Notes under the pieces: model-generated
The model's database searches: none
Seen by the model: the letters and a program-made list of their open reading frames with translations, nothing else
What the model was told of the DNA's origin: nothing
Translations under genes and position numbers: made by a program
Source of the DNA: Strongylocentrotus droebachiensis
Lineage: Eukaryota > Echinodermata > Echinoidea > Camarodonta > Strongylocentrotidae
Reading direction: 5' to 3'
Assembly: GCA_035222895.1 (NCBI GenBank)
Contig: JAVYIG010000906.1
Span: 263,001-327,000, forward strand
DNA length: 64,000 nt
Part shown: one piece after another, positions 12,225 through 22,540 of the stretch
Layout of the letters: each line of letters opens with the position of its first letter
How positions within the stretch are numbered: position 1 is the stretch's first letter

Positions 12225-12791
12225 GGGTTTTGGGCAATAAATAACTGTCAGATGAGCATGCTTTATACCTTATTTGGTGACACTGGTAGGTCTCGAATTG
12301 GTGTGGGGTCCAGGGGGAAGAGCCCCCGGAAGTTCAGGGGTTTTGGGCGATAAATTATTGTAAGATGAGCATGCTTTTATGCCCTAGTTTTGACACTGGC
12401 AGGTCACGAATTGGCGTGGGGTCCAGGGGCGGAGCCCCCGGATATTCAGGGGTTTTGGGCAATAAATTACTGTCAGATGAGCATGCTTTTTATACCTTAT
12501 TTGGTGACAATGGTAGGTCGCCAATTGGCGTGGGGTCCAGGGTGCGGAGCACCAAGAAGCCCAGGGTTTTTGGGCAATAAATAACAGTCAGATGAGCATG
12601 CTTTTATACCTTATTTGTCAACACTGGTAGGTCGCGAATTGGCGTGGGGTCCAGAGGCGGAGCCCCCGGAAGTTCAGGGGTTTTGGGCAATAAAAAAATG
12701 TCAGATGAGCATGCTTTTATACCTTATTTGGTGACACTGGTAGGTCGCGAATTGGCGTGGGGTCCAGAGGCGGAGCCCCCGGAAGTTCAGG
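11660..12791 (+). repeat. 5-unit tandem pair (566 bp each)
   Basis: Bases about 11660-12225 and 12226-12791 match at an offset of 566 bp, which is five units. The pair overlaps the end of the 26-unit copy, so it formed after or during that larger event. Shared markers are the A-run tails CAATAAAAAAATGTC (near 12121 and 12687) and CAGAGGCGGAGCCCCC. A related stretch also recurs at 14990-15435 (offset 2,625 bp from 12365-12810). Confidence 0.85.
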
Positions 12792-13043
12792 GGTTTTGGG
12801 CAATAAAAAATCGTCAGATGAGCATATTTTTTAAACATTATTTGTGACACTGGGAGGTCGCGAATAAGCGTGGGGTCCAGGGGGGGGGGAACCCCCGGAA
12901 GTTCAGGGGTTTTGGGCAATAATTTACTGTCAGATGTGCATGCTCTTATACCCTAGTTGTGACACTGGCAGGTAGCGAATTGGCGTGGGGTCCAGGGGCG
13001 GAGCCCCCTGAAGTTCATGAGTTTTGGGCAATAAATAACTGTC

Positions 13044-13069
13044 AGATGAGCATGCTTTTATACCTTATC
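13044..13069 (+). repeat. Truncated 26-nt satellite unit, first copy
   Basis: AGATGAGCATGC at 13044 is followed by only 26 nt before the next AGATGAGCATG at 13070, so 87 bp of the unit are missing. The join is TACCTTATC|AGATGAGC. This is one of very few clear breaks in the 113-bp rhythm, and its second copy at 16007-16032 shows that the deletion came before the block duplication. Confidence 0.92.
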
Positions 13070-13635
13070 AGATGAGCATGATTTTATACCTTAATTGTGA
13101 CACTGGCAGGTCACGAATTTGTTTGGGGTCCAGGGGCTGAGCCCATGGAAATTCAGGGGTTTTGGGCAATAATTTATTGTCAGATGAGCATGCTTTTTAT
13201 ACCTTATTTAGTGACAATGGTAGGTTGCTAATTGGCGTGGGGTCCAGGGTGCGGAGCCCCAAGAAGCCCAGGGGTTTTGGGCAATAAATAACTGTCAGAT
13301 GAGCATGCTTTTATACCTTATTTGGTGACACTGGTAGGTCGCGAATTCGTGTGGGGTCCAGGGGGAAGAGCCCCCGGAAGTTCAGGGGTTTTGGGCGATA
13401 AATAATTGTAAGATGAGCATGCTTTTATGTCCTAGTTGTGACACTGGCAGGTCACGAATTGGCGTGGGGTCCAGGGGCGGAGCCCCTTCAATTTCAGGGG
13501 TTTTGGGCAATAAATAACTGTCAGATGAGCATGCTTTTATACCTTATTTGGTGACACTGGTAGGTCATGAATTGGCATGGGGTCCAGGGGCGAAGCTCCC
13601 AGAAGCTCAGGGGTTTTATACGTCAAATTATCGTC

Positions 13636-13746
13636 AGTTGAGCATATTTTAAACCTTATTTGTGACACTGGGAGGTCGCGAATAAGCGTGGGATCCAGGA
13701 GTAGGATCCCAAGAAGCTCAGGGTTTTACAACATTAAATTATCGTC
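13636..13746 (+). repeat. Satellite unit with GGATCC-type inverted repeat
   Basis: A 111-bp unit starting AGTTGAGCATATTTTAAACC whose hairpin region is rewritten as GGGATCC-AGGAGTA-GGATCCC at 13690-13710, a perfect 7-bp inverted repeat with a 7-nt loop. The tail is ACAACATTAAATTATCGTC. Further copies of the inverted repeat lie at 16653-16673, 22405-22425 and 24656-24676, all inside larger duplicated blocks. I saw it nowhere else, so it is a rare, recent private variant spread only by block duplication. Confidence 0.88.
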
Positions 13747-14999
13747 AGATGAGCATATTTTATACCTTAATTGTGACACTGGGAGGTCGCGAATAAGCGT
13801 TGGGTCCAGGGGGAGGAACCCGGGAATTTCAGGGGTTTTGGGCAATAAATTACTGTCAGATGAGCAGGCTTTTATATCCTAGTTGTGACACTGGCAGGTC
13901 ACGAATTGGTGTGGGGTCCAGGGGCGGAGCCCCCGGAAGTTCAGGGGCTTTGGGCAATACATTTTTGTCAGATGTGCTTGCTCTTATACCCTAGTTGTGA
14001 CACTGGTAGGTAACGAATTGGCGTGGGGTCCAGGGGCGGAGCCCCCGGAAGTTCATGGGTTTTGGGCAATAAATAACTGTCAGATGAGCATGTTTTTTAT
14101 ACCTTATTTGGTGACAATGGTAGGTCGCCAATTGGCGTGGGGTCCAGGGTGCGGAGCCCCAAGAAGCCCAGGGGTTTTGGGCAATAAATAACTGTCAGAT
14201 GAGCATGCTTTATACCTTATTTGGTGACACTGGTAGGTCTCGAATTGGTGTGGGGCCCAGGGGGAAGAGCCCCCGGAAGTTCAGGGGTTTTGGGCGATAA
14301 ATTATTGTAAGATGAGCATGCTTTTCTGCCCTAGTTTTGACACTGGCAGGTCACGAATTGGCGTGGGGTCCAGGGGCGGAGCCCCCAGAAACTAAGGGGT
14401 TTTGGGCAATAAATTACTGTCAGATGAGCATGTTTTTATACCTTATTTGGTGATACTGGTAGGTCGCGAAGTGGCGTGGGGTCCAGAGGCGGAGACCCCG
14501 GAAGTTCAGGGGTTTTGGGCAATAAAAAACTGTCAGATGAGCATGCTTTTATACCTTATTTGGTGACACTGGTAGGTCGCGAATTGGTGTGGGGTCCAGG
14601 GGGAAGAGCCCCCAGAAGTTCAGGGGTTTTGGGCGATGAATTATTGTAAGATGAGCATGCTTTTCTGCCCTAGTTTTGGCACTGGCAGGTCACGAATTGG
14701 CATGGGCTCCAGGGGCGGAGCCCCCGGAAATTCAGGGGTTTTGGGCAATAAATTACTGTCAGATGAGCATGCTTTTATACCTTATTTGGTGACACTGGTA
14801 GGTCGCGAATTGGAGTGGGGTCCAGAGGCGGAGCCCCCGGAAGTTCATGGGTTTTGGGCAATAAATAACTGTCAGATGAGCATGCTTTTATACCTTATTT
14901 GGTGACACTGGTAGGTCGCGAATTGGTGTGGGGTCCAGGGGGAAGAGCCCCCAGAAGTTCAGGGGTTTTGGGCGATAAATTATTGTCAGATGAGCATGC

Positions 15000-15773
15000 T
15001 TTTCTGCCCTAGTTTTGACACTGGCAGGTCACGAATTGGCGTGGGGTCCAGGGGCGGAGCCCCCGGATATTCAGGGGTTTTGGGCAATAAATTACTGTCA
15101 GATGAGCATGCTTTTTATACCTTATTTGGTGACAATGGTAGGTCGCCAATTGGCGTGGGGTCCAGGGTGCGGAGCACCAAGAAGCCCAGGGTTTTTGGGC
15201 AATAAATAACAGTCAGATGAGCATGCTTTTATACCTTATTTGTCAACACTGGTAGGTCGCGAATTGGCGTGGGGTCCAGAGGCGGAGCCCCCGGAAGTTC
15301 AGGGGTTTTGGGCAATAAAAAAATGTCAGATGAGCATGCTTTTATACCTTATTTGGTGACACTGGTAGGTCGCGAATTGGCGTGGGGTCCAGAGGCGGAG
15401 CCCCCGGAAGTTCAGGGGTTTTGGGCAATAAAAAATTGTCAGATGAGCATGCTTTTATACCTTATTTGGTGACACTGGTTGGTCGCGAATTGGTGTGGGG
15501 TCCAGGGGGAAGAGCCCCCGGAAGTTCAGGGGTTTTGGGCGATAAATTATTGTCAGATGAGCATGCTTTTATACCCTAGTTGTGACACTGGTAGGTCACG
15601 AATTGGGGTAGGGTCCAGGGGCGGAGCCCCCGGAAGTTCAGGGGTTTTGGGCAATAAATAACTGTCAGATGAGCATGATATTATACCTTAGTTGTGACAC
15701 TGGCAGGTCACGATTTGTCGTGGGGTCCGGGGGCGAAGCCCCCAGAAGCTCAGGGGTTTTATACGTTAAATTA
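15000..15773 (+). repeat. Satellite spacer between two block copies
   Basis: About seven units lie between the two homologous blocks. The first part copies 12365-12810 (offset 2,625 bp), including the CAATAAAAAAATGTC tail. The rest contains a GATATTATACC head and a GGGGGCGAAGCCCCC unit. Only satellite sequence is present. Confidence 0.78.
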
Positions 15774-17961
15774 TCGTCAGATGAGCATATTTTTTAAACA
15801 TTATTTGTGACACTGGGAGGTCGCGAATAAGCGTGGGGTCCAGGGGGGGGGGAACCCCCGGAAGTTCAGGGGTTTTGGGCAATAATTTACTGTCAGATGT
15901 GCATGCTCTTATACCCTAGTTGTGACACTGGCAGGTAGCGAATTGGCGTGGGGTCCAGGGGCGGAGCCCCCTGAAGTTCATGAGTTTTGGGCAATAAATA
16001 ACTGTCAGATGAGCATGCTTTTATACCTTATCAGATGAGCATGATTTTATACCTTAATTGTGACACTGGCAGGTCACGAATTTGTTTGGGGTCCAGGGGC
16101 TGAGCCCATGGAAATTCAGGGGTTTTGGGCAATAATTTATTGTCAGATGAGCATGCTTTTTATACCTTATTTAGTGACAATGGTAGGTTGCTAATTGGCG
16201 TGGGGTCCAGGGTGCGGAGCCCCAAGAAGCCCAGGGGTTTTGGGCAATAAATAACTGTCAGATGAGCATGCTTTTATACCTTATTTGGTGACACTGGTAG
16301 GTCGCGAATTCGTGTGGGGTCCAGGGGGAAGAGCCCCCGGAAGTTCAGGGGTTTTGGGCGATAAATAATTGTAAGATGAGCATGCTTTTATGTCCTAGTT
16401 GTGACACTGGCAGGTCACGAATTGGCGTGGGGTCCAGGGGCGGAGCCCCTTCAATTTCAGGGGTTTTGGGCAATAAATAACTGTCAGATGAGCATGCTTT
16501 TATACCTTATTTGGTGACACTGGTAGGTCATGAATTGGCATGGGGTCCAGGGGCGAAGCTCCCAGAAGCTCAGGGGTTTTATACGTCAAATTATCGTCAG
16601 TTGAGCATATTTTAAACCTTATTTGTGACACTGGGAGGTCGCGAATAAGCGTGGGATCCAGGAGTAGGATCCCAAGAAGCTCAGGGTTTTACAACATTAA
16701 ATTATCGTCAGATGAGCATATTTTATACCTTAATTGTGACACTGGGAGGTCGCGAATAAGCGTTGGGTCCAGGGGGAGGAACCCGGGAATTTCAGGGGTT
16801 TTGGGCAATAAATTACTGTCAGATGAGCAGGCTTTTATATCCTAGTTGTGACACTGGCAGGTCACGAATTGGTGTGGGGTCCAGGGGCGGAGCCCCCGAA
16901 GTTCAGGGGCTTTGGGCAATACATTTTTGTCAGATGTGCTTGCTCTTATACCCTAGTTGTGACACTGGTAGGTAACGAATTGGCGTGGGGTCCAGGGGCG
17001 GAGCCCCCGGAAGTTCATGGGTTTTGGGCAATAAATAACTGTCAGATGAGCATGTTTTTTATACCTTATTTGGTGACAATGGTAGGTCGCCAATTGGCGT
17101 GGGGTCCAGGGTGCGGAGCCCCAAGAAGCCCAGGGGTTTTGGGCAATAAATAACTGTCAGATGAGCATGCTTTATACCTTATTTGGTGACACTGGTAGGT
17201 CTCGAATTGGTGTGGGGCCCAGGGGGAAGAGCCCCCGGAAGTTCAGGGGTTTTGGGCGATAAATTATTGTAAGATGAGCATGCTTTTCTGCCCTAGTTTT
17301 GACACTGGCAGGTCACGAATTGGCGTGGGGTCCAGGGGCGGAGCCCCCAGAAACTAAGGGGTTTTGGGCAATAAATTACTGTCAGATGAGCATGTTTTTA
17401 TACCTTATTTGGTGATACTGGTAGGTCGCGAAGTGGCGTGGGGTCCAGAGGCGGAGACCCCGGAAGTTCAGGGGTTTTGGGCAATAAAAAACTGTCAGAT
17501 GAGCATGCTTTTATACCTTATTTGGTGACACTGGTAGGTCGCGAATTGGTGTGGGGTCCAGGGGGAAGAGCCCCCAGAAGTTCAGGGGTTTTGGGCGATG
17601 AATTATTGTAAGATGAGCATGCTTTTCTGCCCTAGTTTTGGCACTGGCAGGTCACGAATTGGCATGGGCTCCAGGGGCGGAGCCCCCGGAAATTCAGGGG
17701 TTTTGGGCAATAAATTACTGTCAGATGAGCATGCTTTTATACCTTATTTGGTGACACTGGTAGGTCGCGAATTGGAGTGGGGTCCAGAGGCGGAGCCCCC
17801 GGAAGTTCATGGGTTTTGGGCAATAAATAACTGTCAGATGAGCATGCTTTTATACCTTATTTGGTGACACTGGTAGGTCGCGAATTGGTGTGGGGTCCAG
17901 GGGGAAGAGCCCCCAGAAGTTCAGGGGTTTTGGGCGATAAATTATTGTCAGATGAGCATGC
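15774..17961 (+). repeat. Block with truncated unit, copy 2
   Basis: Second copy of 12811-14999. It keeps the ten-G run (15843-15852), the truncated unit (16007-16032) and the GGATCC inverted repeat (16653-16673). It differs by a one-base deletion near 16899 and a few substitutions. From about 16510 onward it is also the start of the 8-kb duplication partnered at 24513. Confidence 0.87.
16007..16032 (+). repeat. Truncated 26-nt satellite unit, second copy
   Basis: Identical in form to the fragment at 13044-13069: AGATGAGCATGCTTTTATAC, then CTTATC, then a new AGATGAGC at 16033. It marks this block as a copy of the earlier one. Confidence 0.92.
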
Positions 17962-18061
17962 TTTTATACCCTAGTTGTGACACTGGTAGGTCACGAATTG
18001 GGGTAGGGTCCAGGGGCGGAGCCCCCGGAAGTTCAGGGGTTTTGGGCAATACATTTTTGTC

Positions 18062-18173
18062 AGATGTGCATGCTCTTATACCCTAGTTGTGACACTGGCA
18101 AGTAGCGAATTGGCGTGGGGTCCAGGGGCGGAGCCCCCTGAAGTTCATGGGTTTTGGGCAATAAATAACTGTC
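18062..18173 (+). repeat. Satellite unit, AGATGTGCATGCTC form (exemplar)
   Basis: A 112-bp unit with AGATGTGCATGCTCTTATAC in place of AGATGAGCATGCTTTTATAC. The unit before it has a shortened tail of the type CAATACATTTTTGTC or CAATAAATTTTTGTC, so this too is a variant that spans the junction of two units. It is absent from roughly the first 12.9 kb and frequent after that, for example near 20549, 22800, 38597, 43457 and 57000. Confidence 0.85.
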
Positions 18174-20289
18174 AGATGAGCATGCTTTTATACCTTATTT
18201 GGTGACACTAGTAGGTCGCGAATTGGTGTGGGGTCCAGGGGGAAGAGCCCCCAGAAGTTCAGGGGTTTTGGGCGATAAATTATTGTAAGATGAGCATGCT
18301 TTTCTGCCCTAGTTTTGACACTGGCAGGTCACGAATTGGCAAGGGGTCCAGGGGCGGAGCCCCCAGAAATTCAGGGGTTTTGGGCAGTAAATTACTGTCA
18401 GATGAGCATGCTTTTATACCTTATTTGGTGACACTGGTAGGTCGCGAATTGGAGTGGGGTCCAGAGGCGGAGCCCCCGGAAGTTCAGGGGTTTTGGGCAA
18501 TAAATAACTGTCAGATGAGCATGCTTTTATACCTTATTTGGTGACACTGGTAGGTGGCGAATAGGTGTGGGGTCCAGGGGGAAGAGCCCCCGGAAGTTCA
18601 GGGGTTTTGGGCGATAAATTATTGTCAGATGAGCATGCTTTTATACCCTAGTTGTGACACTGGCAGGTCGCGAATTAGTGTGGGGTCCAGGGGGAAGAGC
18701 CACCAGAAGCTCAGGGGTTTTATACGTTAAATTATCGTCAGATGAGCATATTTTAAACCTTATTTGTGACACTGGGAGTTCGCGAATAAGCGTGGGGTCC
18801 ATGGGGAGGAACCCCCGGAAGTTCAGGGTTTTGGGCAATAAATTATTGTCAGATGAGCATGCTTTTTATACCTTATTTGGTGACAATGGTAGGTCGCCAT
18901 GTGGCGTGGGGTCCAGGGGCGGAGCCCCCGGAAATTCAGGGGTTTTGGGCAATAAATTACTGTCAGATGAGCATGCTTTTAATACCTTATTTGGTGACAA
19001 TGGTAGGTCGCCAATTAGCGTGGGGTCCAGAGTGCGGAGCCCCAAGAAGCCCAGGGGTTTTGGGCAATTAATAACTGTCAGATGAGCATTCTTTTATACC
19101 TTATTTGGTGACACTGGTAGGTCGCGAATGGGCGTGGGGTCCAAAGGCGGAGTCCCCGGAAAATCAGGGGTTTTGGGCAATAAATAACTGTCAGATGAGC
19201 ATGCTTTTAAACCTTATTTGGTGACACTGGTAGGTCGCGAATTAGTGTGGGGTCCAGGGGGAAGAGCCCCCGGAAGTTCAGGGGTTTTGGGCGATAAATT
19301 ATTGTCAGATGAGCATGCTTTTATTCCCTAGTTGTGACACTGTCAGGTCACGAATTGGCGTGGGGTCCGGGGGCGAAGCACCCAGAAGCTCAGGGGTTTT
19401 ATACGTTAAATTATCGTCAGATGAGCATATTTTAAACCTTTTTTGTGACACTGGCAGGTCATGAATTGGCATGGGGTCCGGGGGCGAAGCTCCTAGAAGC
19501 TCAGGGGTTTTATACGTCAAATTGTCGTCAGATGAGCATATTTTAAACCTTATTTGTGACCCCGGGAGGTCGCGAATAAGCGTAGGGGTCCAGGGGGAGG
19601 AACCCCAGGAAGTTCAAGGGTTTTGGGCAATAAATAACTGTCAGATGAGCATGATTTTATACCTTAATTGTGACACTGGTAGGTCGCGAATTGGCATGGG
19701 GTCCAGGGGCGGAGCCCCCGGAAATTCAGGGGTTTTGGGCAATAAATTACTGTCAGATGAGCATGCTTTTATACCTTATTTGGTGACACTGGTAGGTCGC
19801 GAATTGGCGTGGAGTCTAGAGGCGGAGCCCCCGGAAGTTCAGGGGTTTTGGGCAATAAATAACTGTCAGATGAGCATGCTTTTATACCTTAGTTGTGACA
19901 CTGGCAGGTTACGAATTTGCGTGGGGTCCAGGGGCGGAGCCCACGGAAATTCAGGGGTTTTGGGCAAAAAATTATTTTCAGATGAGCATGCTTTTTATAC
20001 CTTATTTGGTGACAATGGTAGGTCGCCAATTAGCGTGGGGTCCAGAGTGCGGAGCCCCAAGAAGCCCAGGGGTTTTGGGCAATTAATAGCTGTCAGATGA
20101 GCATGATTTTTTACCTTATTTGGTGACACTAGTAGGTCGCGAATTGGTGTGGGGTCCAGGGGGAAGAGCCCCCGGAAGTTCAGGGGTTTTGGGCAATATA
20201 TAACTGTCAGATGAGCATGATTTCATACCTTAGTTATGACACTGGCAGGTTACGAATTTGCGTGGGGTCCAGAGGCGGAGCCCAAGGAA

Positions 20290-22540
20290 ATTTAAGGGTT
20301 TTGGGCAATAAATTATTGTCAGATGAGCATGCTTTTTATACCTTATTTGGTGACAATGGTAGGTCGCCAACTAGCGTGGGGTCCAGGGTGCGGAGCCCCA
20401 AGAAGCCCAGGGGTTTTGGGCAATAAATAACTGTCAGATGAGCATGCTTTTATATCCTAGTTGTGAAACTGGCAGGTCACGAACTGGTGTGGGGTCCAGG
20501 AGCGGAGCCCCCGGAAGTTCAGGGGTTTTGGGCAATAAATTTTTGTCAGATGTGCATGCTCTTATACCCTAGTTGTGACACTGGCAGGTAACGAATTGGC
20601 GTGGGGTCCAGGGGCGGAGCCCCCGGAAGTTCATGGAATTTGGGCAATAAATAACTGTCAGATGAGCATGCTTTTATACCTTATTTGGTGACACTGGTAG
20701 GTCGCGTATTGGCATGGGGTCCAAGGAGGAGCCCCCGGAAGTTCAGAGGTTTTGGGCAATAAATAACTGTCAGGTGAGCATGATTTTATACCTTAATTGT
20801 GACACTGGCAGGACACGAATTTGCGTGGGGTCCAGGGGCGGAGCCCCCGAAAATTCAGGGGTTTTGGGGAATTAATTATTGTCAGATGAGCATGCTTTTT
20901 ATACCTTATTTGGTGACAATGGTAGGTCGCCAATTGGCGTGGGGTCTAGGGTGCGGAGCCCCAAGAAGCCCAGGGGTTTTGGGCAATAAATAACTGTCAG
21001 ATGAGCATTCTTTTATACCTTATTTGGTGACACTGGTCGGTCGCGAATAGGCGTGGGGTCCAGAGGCGGAGCCCCCGGAAGTTCAGAGGTTTTGGGCAAT
21101 AAATAACTGTCAGATGAGCATGCTTTTATACCTTATTTGGTGACACTGGCAGGTCACGAATTGGCGTGGAGTCCAGGGGCGGAGCCCCCGGAAATTCAGG
21201 GGTTTTGGGCAATAAATTACTGTCAGATGAGCATGCTTTTTATACCTTATTTGGTGACAATGGTAGGTCGCCAATTAGCGTGGGGTCCAGAGTGCGGAGC
21301 CCCAAGAAGCCCAGGGGTTTTGGGCAATAAATAACTGTCAGATGAGCATGCTTTTATACCTTATTTTGTGACACTGGTAGGTCGCGAATTGGCATGGGGT
21401 CCGGGGGCGAAGCCCCCAGAAGCTCAGGGGTTTTATACGTTAAATTATCGTCAGATGAGCATATTTTAAACCTTTTTTGTGACACTGGCAGGTCATGAAT
21501 TGGCATGGGGTCCGGGGGCGAAGCTCCCAGATGCTCAGGGGTTTTTTACGTCAAATTATCGTCAGATGAGCATATTTTAAACCTTATTTGTGACACTGGG
21601 AGGTCGCGAATAAGCTTAGGGTCCAGGGGGAGGAACCCCCGGAAGTTCAGGGGTTTTGGGCAATAAATTACTGTCAGATGAGCATGCTCTTATATCCTAG
21701 TTGTGACACTGGCAGGTCACGAATTGGTGTGGGGTCCAGGGGCGGAGCCCCCGGAAGTTTAGGGGTTTTGGGCAATAAATTTGTGTCAGATGTGCATGCT
21801 CTTATACCCTAGTTGTGACACTGGCAGGTAACGAATTGGCGTGGGGTCCAGGGGCAGAGCCCCCGGAAGTTCATGGGTTTTGGGCAATAAATAACTGTCA
21901 GATGAGCATGCTTTTATACCTTATTTGGTGAAACTGGTAGGTCGCGTATTGGCATGGGGTCCAAAGAGGAGCCCCCGGAAGTTCAGAGGTTTTGGGCAAT
22001 AAATAACTGTCAGATGAGCATGATTTTATACCTTAATTGTGACACTGGCAGGTCACGAATTTGCGTGGGGTCCAGGGGCGGAGCCCCCGAAAATTCCGGG
22101 GTTTTGGGCAATAAATTATTGTCAGATGAGCATGCTTTTTATACCTTATTTGGTGACAATGGTAGGTCGCCAATTGGCGTGGGGTCTAGGGTGCGGAGCC
22201 CCAAGAAGCCCAGGGGTTTTGGGCAATAAATAACTGTCAGATGAGCATGATTTTATACCTTAATTGTGACACTGGTAGGTCATGAATTGGCATGGGGTCC
22301 AGGGGCGAAGCTCCCAGAAGCTCAGGGGTTTTATACGTCAAATTATCGTCAGTTGAGCATATTTTAAACCTTATTTGTGACACTGGGAGGTCGCGAATAA
22401 GCGTGGGATCCAGGAGTAGGATCCCAAGAAGCTCAGGGTTTTACAACATTAAATTATCGTCAGATGAGCATATTTTATACCTTATTTGTGACACTGGGAG
22501 GTCGCGAATAAGCGTTGGGTCCAGGGGGAGGAACCCGGGA
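20290..22540 (+). repeat. 20-unit tandem block (2,251 bp), copy 1
   Basis: Matches 22541-24791 at a constant offset of 2,251 bp, close to 20 units. The junction lies in AATTTAAGGGTTTTGGG at 22541, where copy 1 ends in a GGAACCCGGG unit. Copy 1 includes the GGATCC inverted repeat at 22405. I noticed almost no differences between the copies, so this is among the youngest duplications in the window. Confidence 0.9.

Larger units (their letters stand above)
12811..14999 (+). repeat. Block with truncated unit, copy 1
   Basis: Homologous to 15774-17961 at an offset of 2,963 bp, dropping to 2,962 bp after a one-base deletion near 16899. Markers shared only by these two copies include a run of ten G at 12880-12889 and 15843-15852, and a 26-nt truncated unit. 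The offset equals 26 full units plus that fragment. Parts of the block (about 13560-14950) recur a third time at 24526-25916. Confidence 0.88.

Noticed and set aside
18654-19085. A 143-codon frame with GRSPISVGSR-like internal repeats as a repeat protein
   Set aside because: The amino-acid repeat follows directly from the DNA repeat (three units are 339 bp, or 113 codons). Its near copy at 27452-27883 is explained by the 8-kb duplication.
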